A stretch of DNA of 64,000 bases, taken from assembly GCF_900100205.1 (NCBI RefSeq), contig NZ_FNEQ01000008.1:269496-333495 (forward strand), written 5' to 3'. Source of the stretch: Duganella sp. OV510. GTDB lineage: Bacteria; Pseudomonadota; Gammaproteobacteria; Burkholderiales; Burkholderiaceae_D. Position numbers and translations under genes: made by a program. Of the stretch, positions 1-9,012 are shown piece by piece (positions within the stretch are counted from its first letter, which is position 1; every line of letters starts with the position of its first letter). The notes below the pieces were generated by a model. It ran no database searches. It was not told the origin of the DNA and saw nothing but the letters and a program-made list of their open reading frames with translations.

Positions 1-746
1 CAGTCTTTATAAATTGCCCCCCCAATTGCAATGATTGCAGCACGCAATTCTGTGCTGGCGTTCATGCCTATGTAGACCTGTTTGATGCACGTCTTAGGCA
101 GTTCAAATAGATGGATTTGATGTGGAGAAAACGATAGGCATTCCTCATCGGTCCCAAATGCCCTGAATAACCGTACTTCTTCTTCGTACGCCCAATCCAA
201 GGATTTTTGACACATCAACTTTTCAAAAGCCTGCGTGTCGCCCGCCTTAACGAGCTGACGTTTGGTGCTGTACACGACGTTTCGTGGCGGCCTTTTCAGC
301 CCCATCCTATCGACGCCGGAGAAGAAATCGTGGGTTTCATCAAGTCCAAGCACGATCCCTTTGTGAGAATCGGCATAGTGTGACCACATCAAAATATTAT
401 TATTCGTTCGCGAGAGCGATAGAACGCCCTGACGCTGGTTCATGCTTTTTGCGAATTCACGCCCAACCGTTGACGGATAACTCTTTTGAAGAATGAAAGC
501 TCGGACCTGATTTACAGCGGCAGTGTATGAAGCCTGCACAAAGGGATTGTTGAGGTCTTCATTCTGCTCCGCGATGATCTTCTTCATGTTCTCTTCATGA
601 AGCCTGAGATACTCTTCGTTATGCTCTCTGGTCTCAATTAGAAATTCCGATTCGAATGGATCATTTAAGGCGCACGGCTGACTAAAGCGGATCTTGCCGT
701 CAAAAATGATATGTGCGCGTTGAGGAGGTAGATATTTATAAAGCAT
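1..746 (-). CDS. DUF2971 family protein (partial, cut by window edge)
   Basis: I translated this frame by hand; it is open from an ATG at 746 to the left edge, about 248 residues, so the C-terminus is missing. The N-terminus MLYKYLPPQ, the motif IRFSQPCALNDPFESEF near residue 20, the central LMWSHYADSHKGIVLGLDE and the later YEEEVRLFRAFG match the usual layout of DUF2971. These proteins are uncharacterised and often occur in phage, plasmid or defence islands. Here it points the same way as the STAND-type gene downstream in genome coordinates and shares its low GC. No catalytic role can be assigned from sequence alone. Confidence 0.8.
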   Translation of the reverse strand, partial: MLYKYLPPQRAHIIFDGKIRFSQPCALNDPFESEFLIETREHNEEYLRLHEENMKKIIAEQNEDLNNPFVQASYTAAVNQVRAFILQKSYPSTVGREFAKSMNQRQGVLSLSRTNNNILMWSHYADSHKGIVLGLDETHDFFSGVDRMGLKRPPRNVVYSTKRQLVKAGDTQAFEKLMCQKSLDWAYEEEVRLFRAFGTDEECLSFSPHQIHLFELPKTCIKQVYIGMNASTELRAAIIAIGGAIYKD

Positions 747-1240
747 AGGTTATGAACTCGATGCGTCAGAATGCTCCAGTATAGCTCTGGCGACAAGGTC
801 GCAAGAGCAACGCCGGCGATTTCGCCTATCTCGATTCGCGCGGCATTTTGCGGAGAGACGAGCCACCTGTTCTACCCGTATACGGCTGACTATTCCCCTA
901 ATTGGAACGTTGATGAACAATAACTAAATTCGGCGTTGAATTTGTTGGCCGGCAATGCGCCGCGGCATCGGACATTACCATGCCCCTCCCACGAAAGCCT
1001 CACCGCCCACGAAGAAGGCCAAGCACGGCGGCCATTGTCGGCTTTGTCGGAGACTGGCATTCTTATCGGAAAGGCCATTCCACAAATGCGAGCCGCGATG
1101 ACGTCGTGCAGTTCGTTGGAAATGCGCTGTCAATGGTTGAAGATGGATTTTATGCTGACTATCTGGCCAGCATCCACTTGCGTTGTTACCTATTCGCCAT
1201 TAGAACCGCGCCGATCGGAAGGATGCGCGCCCTCCTCGCC
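747..1240. other. Intergenic stretch with one doubtful small ORF
   Basis: About 490 bases separate the DUF2971 start from the 3' end of the large fusion gene. A plus-strand frame from 980 to 1324 (114 residues) contains a natural-looking section, DDVVQFVGNALSMVEDGFY, and would overlap the end of the convergent fusion gene by 84 bases. Its N-terminus is a run of Arg and Pro with no good ribosome binding site. It may be a gene remnant rather than a working gene. I see no repeat, RNA gene or IS end here. Confidence 0.3.
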
Positions 1241-4200
1241 TTAGATCAAAAATCCGCGCCAGGGAGCCTCGGCCCCGAAAAGCTGTTCTTTTGCTTTGTC
1301 TCGAATTTTTCGGAATCGATTTGATAGCTGGCGTTCAACGCTTGGCCAGTGCAAACGGTAGACTTCGGAAGCTTCATAATTTGGTTTCAGCAGAGTGATC
1401 CTTCCGTCCGTGACTTGTAAGAAAAGTACCGACGCGCGCCAGAAGCTTTCTGGATCAGAGGACGTCCACATTTCGTCATACCAGTGTTTAGCCCACTGGG
1501 CTCGCTGGTAGACTATGTGGGCGGCGGCATGAGTCTTTCCTGTGATTCCTGGCACGTCCTTGAATCTTTCCAGCACTTGTTCGGTGTGTGGGTTGCAATT
1601 TATTAGTCCAGCCACAAAGATTGCGCGAGCTTGGGTAGCCGGATGTGCGGACATCACGCGTGCTTCGATGTAATCGCGAAGTACGCTGTCTCTTCCGCTC
1701 CATATTGCGGCCCAAACTTCTTTTGTGAGTTCCTGGTCATTCACGGCGTTATCCAGCCGGTGGAACCGCAGGGAGTCAAGCTCCGACTTATCAGTCGCGG
1801 ACCATATCGCCATAGCAGCTAGTTCGATATCCTCGTGGCCAAATCCTACCGTGACAAGTGGACGAGTAGAATCTAGTCTATCAAAGACCTGTCTGGCAAT
1901 TTGAGGGATATGAGCTGCAATCTCCCGGGCCAGCAGCAACCCAATGTTGCGCACCGCAGTCAACTGTCGTCCTTTCAGCGGCTGCGATATAACGGCACAC
2001 CATCGCTTAGCGGATTCTATGTCAGCGGCGACTATCGATGAGAGGTCTTGTAAGCCAAACTGGTTGAGCAGCTCTTCAGCGTTTTCGCTGACCAGATAGT
2101 TTCGAATCCGCTCATACGCAACTTCCAGCTTTTTCCAATTTTCATCAAAATCGTCCACGCCTTGCATTTGACGGGAGAAAGCGGCCTCATCGTCATCCTT
2201 GGATGGCTGTTCAAATAACTTGAGGCTGATTGATTGCGGTTGCAGTTCAGGAACTCTGTCTTGGTGGACTGCGATAGTAAGACTCTCAAGATTCAGATCT
2301 AAACCTAAGCCGCGTTGTATTAGGGCGTCAATAACACTGGCTGCGTAGCGTCCCGCGTCCGGGCCAAGCCGTGACGCGAGTTCACCAAGATGCATGCACT
2401 CGATGCGCTGTTTAAATGACTGCCACGACGCAGCTCCCCGAGCACAGGCATCAAGCACAACTGCCGAGGTGTATCGTCGCTCGAGACGATCGCACCATTC
2501 TCGTCCGAGATTATGTGGAGGTAAACAGTTCAACGTCTCGCGTAGGGCCACCATATCACAGGATACTGCAACCATGCGCATAGCGAACGCCCGCACAAGC
2601 ACACTTTCGCCAGCGAACAAGGCCGGCAACAAGTCCAAAGTGGCGCGTGTCAACGCGGCTTGTTGAAATGGAGAGAACAGCAACACCACCGCTTGTGCGT
2701 TAGCGTCATTATTTGCGATAGCACGAGTTAGCTGGTCGGCGAACTTCGAAGGTTCCAAAGGTTTGACCATTCCCACCAACCGATCAGAGATATGACTGAT
2801 ATCATACCTGCCTAGTAGGAGACCAAATTGGTCATCGGCGTCCATATGTGGGAAGATCATCTCCATATGAAATAGAGTCCAAACTAACTCGTCTTCGCCA
2901 AGAGACCGTAAGACGGCCTTATCTTCATCGCCGCCACTCAGCCTGGTAGCAAACGCCTCTACCTGATCATCGGTAAGTAACGAGGAATTTTCAACCAGTT
3001 GGACAATGCCTTGGCGGAGTGGAAGGCCGCTACGCTTAAGAACATCGCTTGCCAAGGCGCGCTGACGACTTATGGCGACATCCGGCGCATAGCGTGCAAC
3101 CGCTGGCCGGGCTTCAATGAACACAGTATCTGTGGAAGGCGTTCCCATCATGCGAACGAGCTGTGTAACATCAGTCTCCGCATAGTTTGAAACGGTACCC
3201 GCTACGTTATCTGGCTTAGTAGCATTAGGATCGCAAGGGTCAGTAACGCAATAGTCTTCCTTGCGTCGCCAGCTTTTGAATGGCGGCTGATCCTTCACTA
3301 GCGGCTTGAACAAGACTGTCGCGTAACGCTCGTCATCGGCTGCCCCCGTCGCGGTGAAAATCGCGATCAGAGCACGTCGACCAACTTTCGATAGTGCGCT
3401 CGACCTCAGGGCCGCGCTTGAGAGAACTAATGCCTCGCGTGTTTGCGACCAGTCACGTCGATTAAAGCAAATAAGCTGACTGAAAAGTTTGGCTGGCTCT
3501 CGGTAGCCCCCATTTAAACTTCTAGCGAAACACCATTGGACAATCGCATCTGAGAACGGCGCAAGTGGCATTCCAGCGAGCAGTTCAAACGCCAGCTGTC
3601 TAAGCCTGGAAAGATCTTTAACTTCGGTTACGTGGAGCGTCTCAAAGACAGTTCGCTCCGCTGGCGAAAGATTATCCAGATTGGATTGCAAGGTAGCCGA
3701 TAGCTCGCTCCTCCGGGTTAAAACCTGTTCCTCAGTAAGCCCTACCGCTATGACGTTGTGTTCGATGTCTAACGTAACGCTTCCCAGCCAATGCTGGATC
3801 TCCCGCGCAATCTCCTCCCACGCTGCGAAATCCTCTCTGGCCAAATTAATGGATAGCTTGATCCAGTCGAAGTTAGCTCCACTGTGCTCGGAGAGAGCCA
3901 GCGATTTAGCACTGGCAAGGAAAACTTCGGGTCTGTTGCGTGCCAGCGCGGCAAATGCATCAAAGGACTGTTCATCCGGATTCTGCGTTCCGGCAAACGC
4001 GTTCAATATCGCGACACCTATTTCAGGTTGGATCTCAGCATCAAGACACGAAATTGTTAGCGCAGCCAATATCGCAGCGGCCGTCTGATCGAGTTGCGCG
4101 ATAGGTTCGGTCAGTATGGACATCGTCTCGCCCAAATCGTGTTGGTTGCCTAGCGCATCTCGAAGCGCGCCAATGATCGCTAGGCCAAGTGCGAGACCAA

Positions 4201-6613
4201 GTCCATGTTCATTTACTGTATAGCGGGTCGCATCGCCCGGAACCGGCACGAAGTAACGTCCATCTATAACCGCCTCAAGCCCTCCGTCGAATATTTTTAA
4301 GTTATTCTGTTGCTGTTCACTGAATCGCCGCAAAATCACAGTCGCTTCGTCACCTAAGCGACGTCTGAACGCGATCGGCGAATCGCCGTACCCATCACGC
4401 TGTCCGGCCGTGACATGTTCATACAACAATCGCGGGATGCTTAGCTCTTCCAGCGTCTTTAGCTGACTCTCATTAAGCAGCGTAAGGGCAATCCCCAGCA
4501 TACGTGGATTGCGTAAAGAATTGATGAGGTCATCATTCAACTGTCCCACATCAATTCCTCGCGAATTCAGTATCTCGTCGCGCTCCGTGTTGGACCACTC
4601 TGGAACTATGATTTCGGCGTAGGAGGATACTAGGGAGGGCCTCACCCTATTCTGGAAGTAGTGCTTGCGCGAAGTGATAACTAGCCGTCCACCGATTTGT
4701 TCCAGTTCGGCGCAGAGCAAATCAATTATCTGTGCCCAGCTGTCATTGGGCCGTTGATTCAAGCCGTCCAGCACAACCAGCAGGCCTGATGGTGGGCCTC
4801 TTTTAATCCGACTCCACTCCACTAGTTGATTGGACCAATACTCAACGTGTTTGTCACCCCCATTTCGATTTGTTTGCTCAGCGAGTTTTGTAGCGAGTAG
4901 CGAGCGCACGTTTGCGCCGAAAGGACCTACACTTTCCGCAGTAACGAATATAGTCAGCGGCTTTAGTTCTAACGCGAGCCAAGTTTGAGCAACCAACCAC
5001 GACTTTCCATTACCTTCGATTCCCGTAATGGCCGTAAATCCAGAGCTGGAAGTACCCAGCTTAGCCGCAAGCGACGCAGTCAATTCAGTCCGTTCGCGGG
5101 TGGCAATGGGGGCGGCCAAATCTCCTGGACAAAGCGGCTGACGCAGAAGAATTGAGGCTTTCTTCCGGTTGGAAAAAGCTTCATTTAGCCATAACCTGTT
5201 TTCAGCCAATGCTTTCTCTAACGACCATCCAGGCTCTGGTGAACGGTCTTCGTCGGCCGTTGGTCGTAGGCGAGGAACTCTGAACGTCTCAAGCGCATTC
5301 CCTAGCTCTTGGGCCACATCATGTCCTAAACCTGGCGGCGCCCGGCGAGTCGGTACAGCGCCGAGCCATTGCTTGTGGCTGTTTTGATATGCGAATCGGA
5401 TCGAATCAAAAGGTTCGAATGCCTTCAGCTTTTGAGCGCCGTGCCGAATAAATAGCTCGTCCGCAGTGACCTCGGTAACCCCGCCGACCAAAAAGGTGCC
5501 AAACCGCCCAGGCATCGTGGACAAACGGCCGACCAAGTGCTGAATCGGTCGACCACTTTCGGTAGCAGCGGTGAAAACGATATACGCCAATAAGCGGTTT
5601 AACGTAGCCGTCGGCTGCTCCAGTCGTTGCTGGCGTGGTGTGTTGAAAATTATGTGCGACCGCTTTCTTAAATTGTCGGCGACGTACCTAATCAGGCCAA
5701 TTTCCTCCAAGCGACTCTTGATGCGGGCGTCGTAGGCTTCGACAAAGTCGAAGCCACGGCCATGGCGTTCAGCCTCGTCATCAATGTCCAGCAACACAGC
5801 ACGAATTGGACTTATCCCCGCCCAGTTTGTCACCTGCGCGATGAGTGAACTGTGTTTGAAGTCCTGTATTGCGGCCGCACACAGATCGATAAGTGCACCG
5901 TCGCCGGAGCCAGAAATCAAATAAACAGTATCTCTATTTGCGTACCGTGGAGCGTCCGGCGTGCCGCGATCAGACCAATAAGAATGAGAGGTTGCCCCCT
6001 CCAGACCAGCTTCGCCACCGAAGCCAATTGCTATCACGACAGCATGGTAGCTCGACGAGGTCGTTTTTTTCTTGTCTGGATCAATGTACGAAAGGAGATA
6101 ACCCTCCTCCCCAACAGATTCAATCTTGGAGATTTCGTGTGAGTGCTTTAGCGTTAGCCGCTTGCCCAAGTAGGCTTTGAGTGCATTGAACTGTTGAATC
6201 ACATCTTCGGCTACATCCGATGCCGATCCTGCCAGCCAGTCCAAATAGGGTAAGTCCGCCGATGGATTGTCCGCCCCTTCTAAAGGCCAGTCGTAAATGT
6301 GGGGGTGCAAATTGCGGCGCGCGGAGTCGCGCTGGAGGTGCAACGGTCTCGCGTCGCGCTCAAACACATCAACCGTCAATTGTGGAAAAAGCAGTGCTAG
6401 TCCCGCCGAAGCTGATAGGCCGGCCGCTCCTGCACCAACTACCGCAACTCGACGTGTGCCGTTAAGGTAACCAGCGCGCTTTAGCGCATATGCAAGATTG
6501 AATCCTCGCGCCTGCTGCGAGAAGAAAGTGATTCGACTATCGAAAGAGCCGATAATGTAAATTGACGGCCAACCAGGGACCTCTGCACTACCGATAATTT
6601 CGTCTTCGCTCAT
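1241..6613 (-). CDS. FAD/NAD(P)-binding oxidoreductase fused to STAND-type NTPase (putative defence protein)
   Basis: This 1790-residue protein has three parts. Residues about 54-440 are a Rossmann-type FAD/NAD(P)-binding domain, opened by VAVVGAGAAGLSAS (GxGxxG at 60-65) and followed by FERDARPLHLQR and LHPHIYDWP; a lead-in FSQQARGFNLAYAL typical of this oxidoreductase group precedes it. Residues about 520-720 are a STAND/NACHT-like NTPase: Walker A GIEGNGKSWL near 530, Walker B LLVVLDGLNQ near 612, and a following RLVITSRKHYF strand. Residues about 800-1790 are long, mostly helical and unrecognised, in the place where STAND proteins carry their sensor. By analogy with antiviral STAND proteins, the N-terminal domain would be the effector and the C-terminus the trigger sensor; that is inference. 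Low GC and neighbouring IS fragments point to transfer. No Shine-Dalgarno precedes the ATG. Confidence 0.85.
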   Translation of the reverse strand: MSEDEIIGSAEVPGWPSIYIIGSFDSRITFFSQQARGFNLAYALKRAGYLNGTRRVAVVGAGAAGLSASAGLALLFPQLTVDVFERDARPLHLQRDSARRNLHPHIYDWPLEGADNPSADLPYLDWLAGSASDVAEDVIQQFNALKAYLGKRLTLKHSHEISKIESVGEEGYLLSYIDPDKKKTTSSSYHAVVIAIGFGGEAGLEGATSHSYWSDRGTPDAPRYANRDTVYLISGSGDGALIDLCAAAIQDFKHSSLIAQVTNWAGISPIRAVLLDIDDEAERHGRGFDFVEAYDARIKSRLEEIGLIRYVADNLRKRSHIIFNTPRQQRLEQPTATLNRLLAYIVFTAATESGRPIQHLVGRLSTMPGRFGTFLVGGVTEVTADELFIRHGAQKLKAFEPFDSIRFAYQNSHKQWLGAVPTRRAPPGLGHDVAQELGNALETFRVPRLRPTADEDRSPEPGWSLEKALAENRLWLNEAFSNRKKASILLRQPLCPGDLAAPIATRERTELTASLAAKLGTSSSGFTAITGIEGNGKSWLVAQTWLALELKPLTIFVTAESVGPFGANVRSLLATKLAEQTNRNGGDKHVEYWSNQLVEWSRIKRGPPSGLLVVLDGLNQRPNDSWAQIIDLLCAELEQIGGRLVITSRKHYFQNRVRPSLVSSYAEIIVPEWSNTERDEILNSRGIDVGQLNDDLINSLRNPRMLGIALTLLNESQLKTLEELSIPRLLYEHVTAGQRDGYGDSPIAFRRRLGDEATVILRRFSEQQQNNLKIFDGGLEAVIDGRYFVPVPGDATRYTVNEHGLGLALGLAIIGALRDALGNQHDLGETMSILTEPIAQLDQTAAAILAALTISCLDAEIQPEIGVAILNAFAGTQNPDEQSFDAFAALARNRPEVFLASAKSLALSEHSGANFDWIKLSINLAREDFAAWEEIAREIQHWLGSVTLDIEHNVIAVGLTEEQVLTRRSELSATLQSNLDNLSPAERTVFETLHVTEVKDLSRLRQLAFELLAGMPLAPFSDAIVQWCFARSLNGGYREPAKLFSQLICFNRRDWSQTREALVLSSAALRSSALSKVGRRALIAIFTATGAADDERYATVLFKPLVKDQPPFKSWRRKEDYCVTDPCDPNATKPDNVAGTVSNYAETDVTQLVRMMGTPSTDTVFIEARPAVARYAPDVAISRQRALASDVLKRSGLPLRQGIVQLVENSSLLTDDQVEAFATRLSGGDEDKAVLRSLGEDELVWTLFHMEMIFPHMDADDQFGLLLGRYDISHISDRLVGMVKPLEPSKFADQLTRAIANNDANAQAVVLLFSPFQQAALTRATLDLLPALFAGESVLVRAFAMRMVAVSCDMVALRETLNCLPPHNLGREWCDRLERRYTSAVVLDACARGAASWQSFKQRIECMHLGELASRLGPDAGRYAASVIDALIQRGLGLDLNLESLTIAVHQDRVPELQPQSISLKLFEQPSKDDDEAAFSRQMQGVDDFDENWKKLEVAYERIRNYLVSENAEELLNQFGLQDLSSIVAADIESAKRWCAVISQPLKGRQLTAVRNIGLLLAREIAAHIPQIARQVFDRLDSTRPLVTVGFGHEDIELAAMAIWSATDKSELDSLRFHRLDNAVNDQELTKEVWAAIWSGRDSVLRDYIEARVMSAHPATQARAIFVAGLINCNPHTEQVLERFKDVPGITGKTHAAAHIVYQRAQWAKHWYDEMWTSSDPESFWRASVLFLQVTDGRITLLKPNYEASEVYRLHWPSVERQLSNRFRKIRDKAKEQLFGAEAPWRGFLI

Positions 6614-6621
6614 GGGAACCG

Positions 6622-6627
6622 ATTATA
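6622..6627 (-). promoter_or_regulatory. Candidate -10 box of the FAD-STAND gene
   Basis: Read on the minus strand, a perfect TATAAT lies only 8 bases before the start ATG at 6613, and no purine-rich ribosome binding site sits between them. If this -10 is used, the transcript would begin 2-3 bases before the ATG and be essentially leaderless. I see no convincing -35 at the expected distance. Confidence 0.4.
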
Positions 6628-6760
6628 GTGCAAAAGGGTTGCCGAAAATCTATCTAATGCCCCCAACATACGCCCGCATACCGAAATTTGTTGACTGGTC
6701 ACATATCGGCCGAATTGAACCCAGACGTCTTTGAGCAAAGAAGCAAGCTGTGCGAGTAAT

Positions 6761-6882
6761 CTGGACACGAAGGTGCCAGCGTCGAATTATTCCTAGTAAT
6801 GCCACGTCGATCACTCCGATCTCCTGCCGATAAGACAGGTGGAATTGTGCTACCAACGTAGGTCAGATTCAAATGCAAATTC
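6761..6882 (-). mobile_element. IS21-family left-end fragment (relic)
   Basis: The reverse complement matches the left end and istA start of the IS21 derivative at about 13.3 kb. It carries the internal terminal repeat ATTTGCATTTGAATCTGACC, then GGAGTGATCGACGTGGCATT, and decays after the segment equivalent to IstA residues GIIRRWH. The outermost inverted repeat and everything after codon about 17 are absent. It lies directly upstream of the FAD-STAND gene and marks an old insertion or rearrangement point at the island edge. Confidence 0.75.
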
Positions 6883-6971
6883 GTGGGGAAATCCGCTGCG
6901 GACTGCTGGAGAGATCAATGCCGGATGGCGGCACCTAAAATCATCTTGGGCAAAGCTACTAAAGAATTCGT

Positions 6972-8024
6972 TCACTTATGCGTCACCCCAGCGGCAAAAT
7001 GTTTCAGATTATCGAATACCTTTTGTTCATAAACGCCTGGGGCGAAAGGAACCGAGTTAGAGGCGAATACCTTGTTGTTCACATCAGTCATGTAGACCGT
7101 TGCAGGCGAGATATTCCCGAGGAAAAGTGTATATCGCTGCCTATCAGCCGAAGTCATAGACTGTACCTCATCGGATTGCAGCCGAATAATCTTGAATGAG
7201 TGCGGCGCCATCACGCCCAAATCTTGCGATGTTTCATATCCACTTAACTTCATGGGTAGGTCGAGATAATGCCCGTCACCCAAATTCGCGCGCAGTATTC
7301 CCTGAGGTTTCAAAGCAGTAGCGCCGGAGCCACGATTCCCGATTGCACATGTGATGATGAGTTTGGCTTTGTTCGGCAATATTTTATCTTTGTACGCTGT
7401 CCATTCTTTCTCGGCCAAAATCATCTTCCCGATCGTACTTTGTAGGTATTTTTTTCGCTGCGCGATGTTCGAACGGATGCGTTCGACGCTCGCATCGATT
7501 CTCTGCCGTGCCGACATTGGCGTGCGACGTCGGCCGTCTTCTGGTTCATCCCGCTGGAGCACGATGGCAGGAACGAAAGGGTTTTCTTCCTCAATGGAGT
7601 CAAGAACAGCTTCGCGATCACCGTTGGTCATAGAAGTGGCCTCCTCCAGCTTTTGAATCAAGGTGTTGAGTTCGTCGCGACGCATATTGATCCGATTTGT
7701 GCCTATCTGCATCTGGCGGTCAATTTCCTCAACGGACATCGCTGGCGGCGCTGTACCGACGTCCATCGCTGGAAAATAGCCCGCGCCCATCGCGATGAAC
7801 TCCCGTACATGGGACACATCGGAAACACGCATTAGGTCTATAGGCTCAGAACTTGCAGTCGCCACGGACATTATTTCGATCGTTACATCTGCCGTCTTCA
7901 GATCCGTTAAAGTTGCCACCGCGCCAAGTACTAACACTCCTCCAGCGAAAAATTTCCACAACGCATGAAAATATTTCACCAAAAATTGCCACGCAACTTG
8001 CATTCTTCCATTCATATGTGTCAT
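6972..8024 (-). CDS. Membrane-anchored coiled-coil protein of unknown function
   Basis: This is a 350-residue protein I do not recognise. One hydrophobic segment near residues 23-42 (FAGGVLVLGAVATL) suggests an inner-membrane anchor with the rest in the periplasm or, less likely, the cytoplasm. Residues about 105-215 are charged and helical, consistent with a coiled coil (DRQMQIGTNRINMRRDELN, then RQRIDASVERIRSNIAQRKK). The C-terminal third looks like a beta-rich globular domain. The start overlaps the stop of a small upstream frame by four bases (ATGA), which implies a two-gene unit. Its position beside the FAD-STAND gene suggests accessory-island cargo, but a shared function is not shown. 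Confidence 0.7.
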   Translation of the reverse strand: MTHMNGRMQVAWQFLVKYFHALWKFFAGGVLVLGAVATLTDLKTADVTIEIMSVATASSEPIDLMRVSDVSHVREFIAMGAGYFPAMDVGTAPPAMSVEEIDRQMQIGTNRINMRRDELNTLIQKLEEATSMTNGDREAVLDSIEEENPFVPAIVLQRDEPEDGRRRTPMSARQRIDASVERIRSNIAQRKKYLQSTIGKMILAEKEWTAYKDKILPNKAKLIITCAIGNRGSGATALKPQGILRANLGDGHYLDLPMKLSGYETSQDLGVMAPHSFKIIRLQSDEVQSMTSADRQRYTLFLGNISPATVYMTDVNNKVFASNSVPFAPGVYEQKVFDNLKHFAAGVTHK

Positions 8025-8215
8025 TGGTGCGTTAACGAGAACTCAATCATGATATCAAAATTTCCAAAAGGAAACAATTTGGAATTTTTCTTGATCACTA
8101 TGTGAGTTTGCCACTCTGTACGCACATTTAGGTATGCTTCGTCAGTGACTTGCGCTGACCGCACAATTGCGTAATTCCTTTCCAGAGGGTACTGATGGCC
8201 GGCGATAAGATGCAC
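8021..8215 (-). CDS. Small hypothetical protein coupled to the membrane protein
   Basis: A 64-residue frame starts at GTG directly after an in-frame stop and ends in an ATGA overlap with the next gene, which supports translational coupling. The sequence (YLNVRTEWQTHIVIKKNSK, then FGNFDIMIEFSL) reads like a real beta-rich protein end. It may be the intact small gene or the 3' remnant of a longer gene whose front was lost to nearby rearrangement. No family is recognised. Confidence 0.45.
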   Translation of the reverse strand: MHLIAGHQYPLERNYAIVRSAQVTDEAYLNVRTEWQTHIVIKKNSKLFPFGNFDIMIEFSLTHQ

Positions 8216-8288
8216 CTAAATTTGCAGGCATAGATTGGAGAAATATGAGGTTTACTAGCGCGGCAGCGCGGTCAGGATGTACTCAACT

Positions 8289-8525
8289 TTAGGTAAGAGC
8301 GCTGCAGCAAGCTAGATAGTCTAATATTTCGCGCTTTGATACGCCTGCCATGAGCAGGCGTTTTTTATGTTCGGCCACTAGCCGATACTGTTTGCGCGCC
8401 CTGGCTTCGCCCCAACGCGCGCCACGAAGATTTCTAAGCTGCCAGTAGCTGTTACGGATAATCCTGAAGGTATTCGCCAACTCGACCGGGCTAATCTGAT
8501 CGAACGGAAAAAGCTCTAATTGCAT
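8289..8525 (-). CDS. Small conserved-looking protein abutting IS66
   Basis: About 78 residues starting MQLELFPFDQISPVELAN and continuing with ANTFRIIRNSYWQLRNLRG and LLMAGVSKREILDYLACC. The even composition and lack of low complexity make it look genuine; I recall similar unnamed short proteins in Oxalobacteraceae, but no function. The IS66 left end lies about 13 bases upstream of this start, so the native promoter has been replaced by IS66 sequence. Starts at 8537 or inside the IS are possible but would be IS-derived. It may be unexpressed. Confidence 0.5.
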   Translation of the reverse strand: MQLELFPFDQISPVELANTFRIIRNSYWQLRNLRGARWGEARARKQYRLVAEHKKRLLMAGVSKREILDYLACCSALT

Positions 8526-8538
8526 ACGCGAAAACATC

Positions 8539-8548
8539 GTAAGCGTCT
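8539..8548 (+). repeat. IS66 left terminal inverted repeat core
   Basis: GTAAGCGTCT, perfectly matched in reverse complement at 11018-11027; similarity beyond ten bases is patchy. Confidence 0.85.
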
Positions 8549-8631
8549 CGCCAGCGCCGTCTTCCATTGAGTGCAGTGCGTCGCCATGATTGAATTTGGG
8601 ACGCAAATTGGTTGTGTCCACAAATTTATTT

Positions 8632-9012
8632 ATGGACACAATAATTCAACCAGTCACCAGCAAGGCGAAGCGCGGCACGTATCGCCAACATAGCGAGGCA
8701 TTCAAGCGCGCCGCCGTGGCGCGTACCTTGGTCCCGGGTGCATCGGTGTCGTTGATCGCCCGCGAATTGAAGATCAATACCAATCAGCTATTCACTTGGC
8801 GAAAGCGTTTCGGTACCGAGGCGGGCGCCGAAATCAATGCGCCGAGCCAGTTGTTGGCGGTCACGGTAGTCGATACACCGCCGGCGCCGGCAGCTCTCGC
8901 CAGCGGTCCATCTGGCGTCATCATACTGAGCGTGGGCCAGGTCCAGTTGCAGCTGGAGGGCCAGGTCGACGCAGCCACGCTGACGCTGTTGTTGGCCCGC
9001 CTGCTGTCATGA
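8632..9012 (+). CDS. tnpA: IS66 TnpA accessory protein (helix-turn-helix)
   Basis: This 126-residue protein contains the TnpA-type helix-turn-helix: RTYRQ-like lead, EAFKRAAVARTL, then SLIARELKINTNQLFTWRKR. The C-terminus is hydrophobic and leucine-rich. I chose the ATG at 8632 because upstream codons run into the terminal region of the element. The stop overlaps the tnpB ATG by four bases, the normal coupled arrangement. TnpA is required with TnpB for IS66 transposition, probably as a DNA-binding accessory. Confidence 0.9.
   Translation: MDTIIQPVTSKAKRGTYRQHSEAFKRAAVARTLVPGASVSLIARELKINTNQLFTWRKRFGTEAGAEINAPSQLLAVTVVDTPPAPAALASGPSGVIILSVGQVQLQLEGQVDAATLTLLLARLLS

Noticed and set aside
980..1324. 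114-codon frame convergent with the FAD-STAND gene
   Set aside because: Part of it looks gene-like, but the start lacks a binding site and no family is recognised, so I noted it only inside the intergenic entry.
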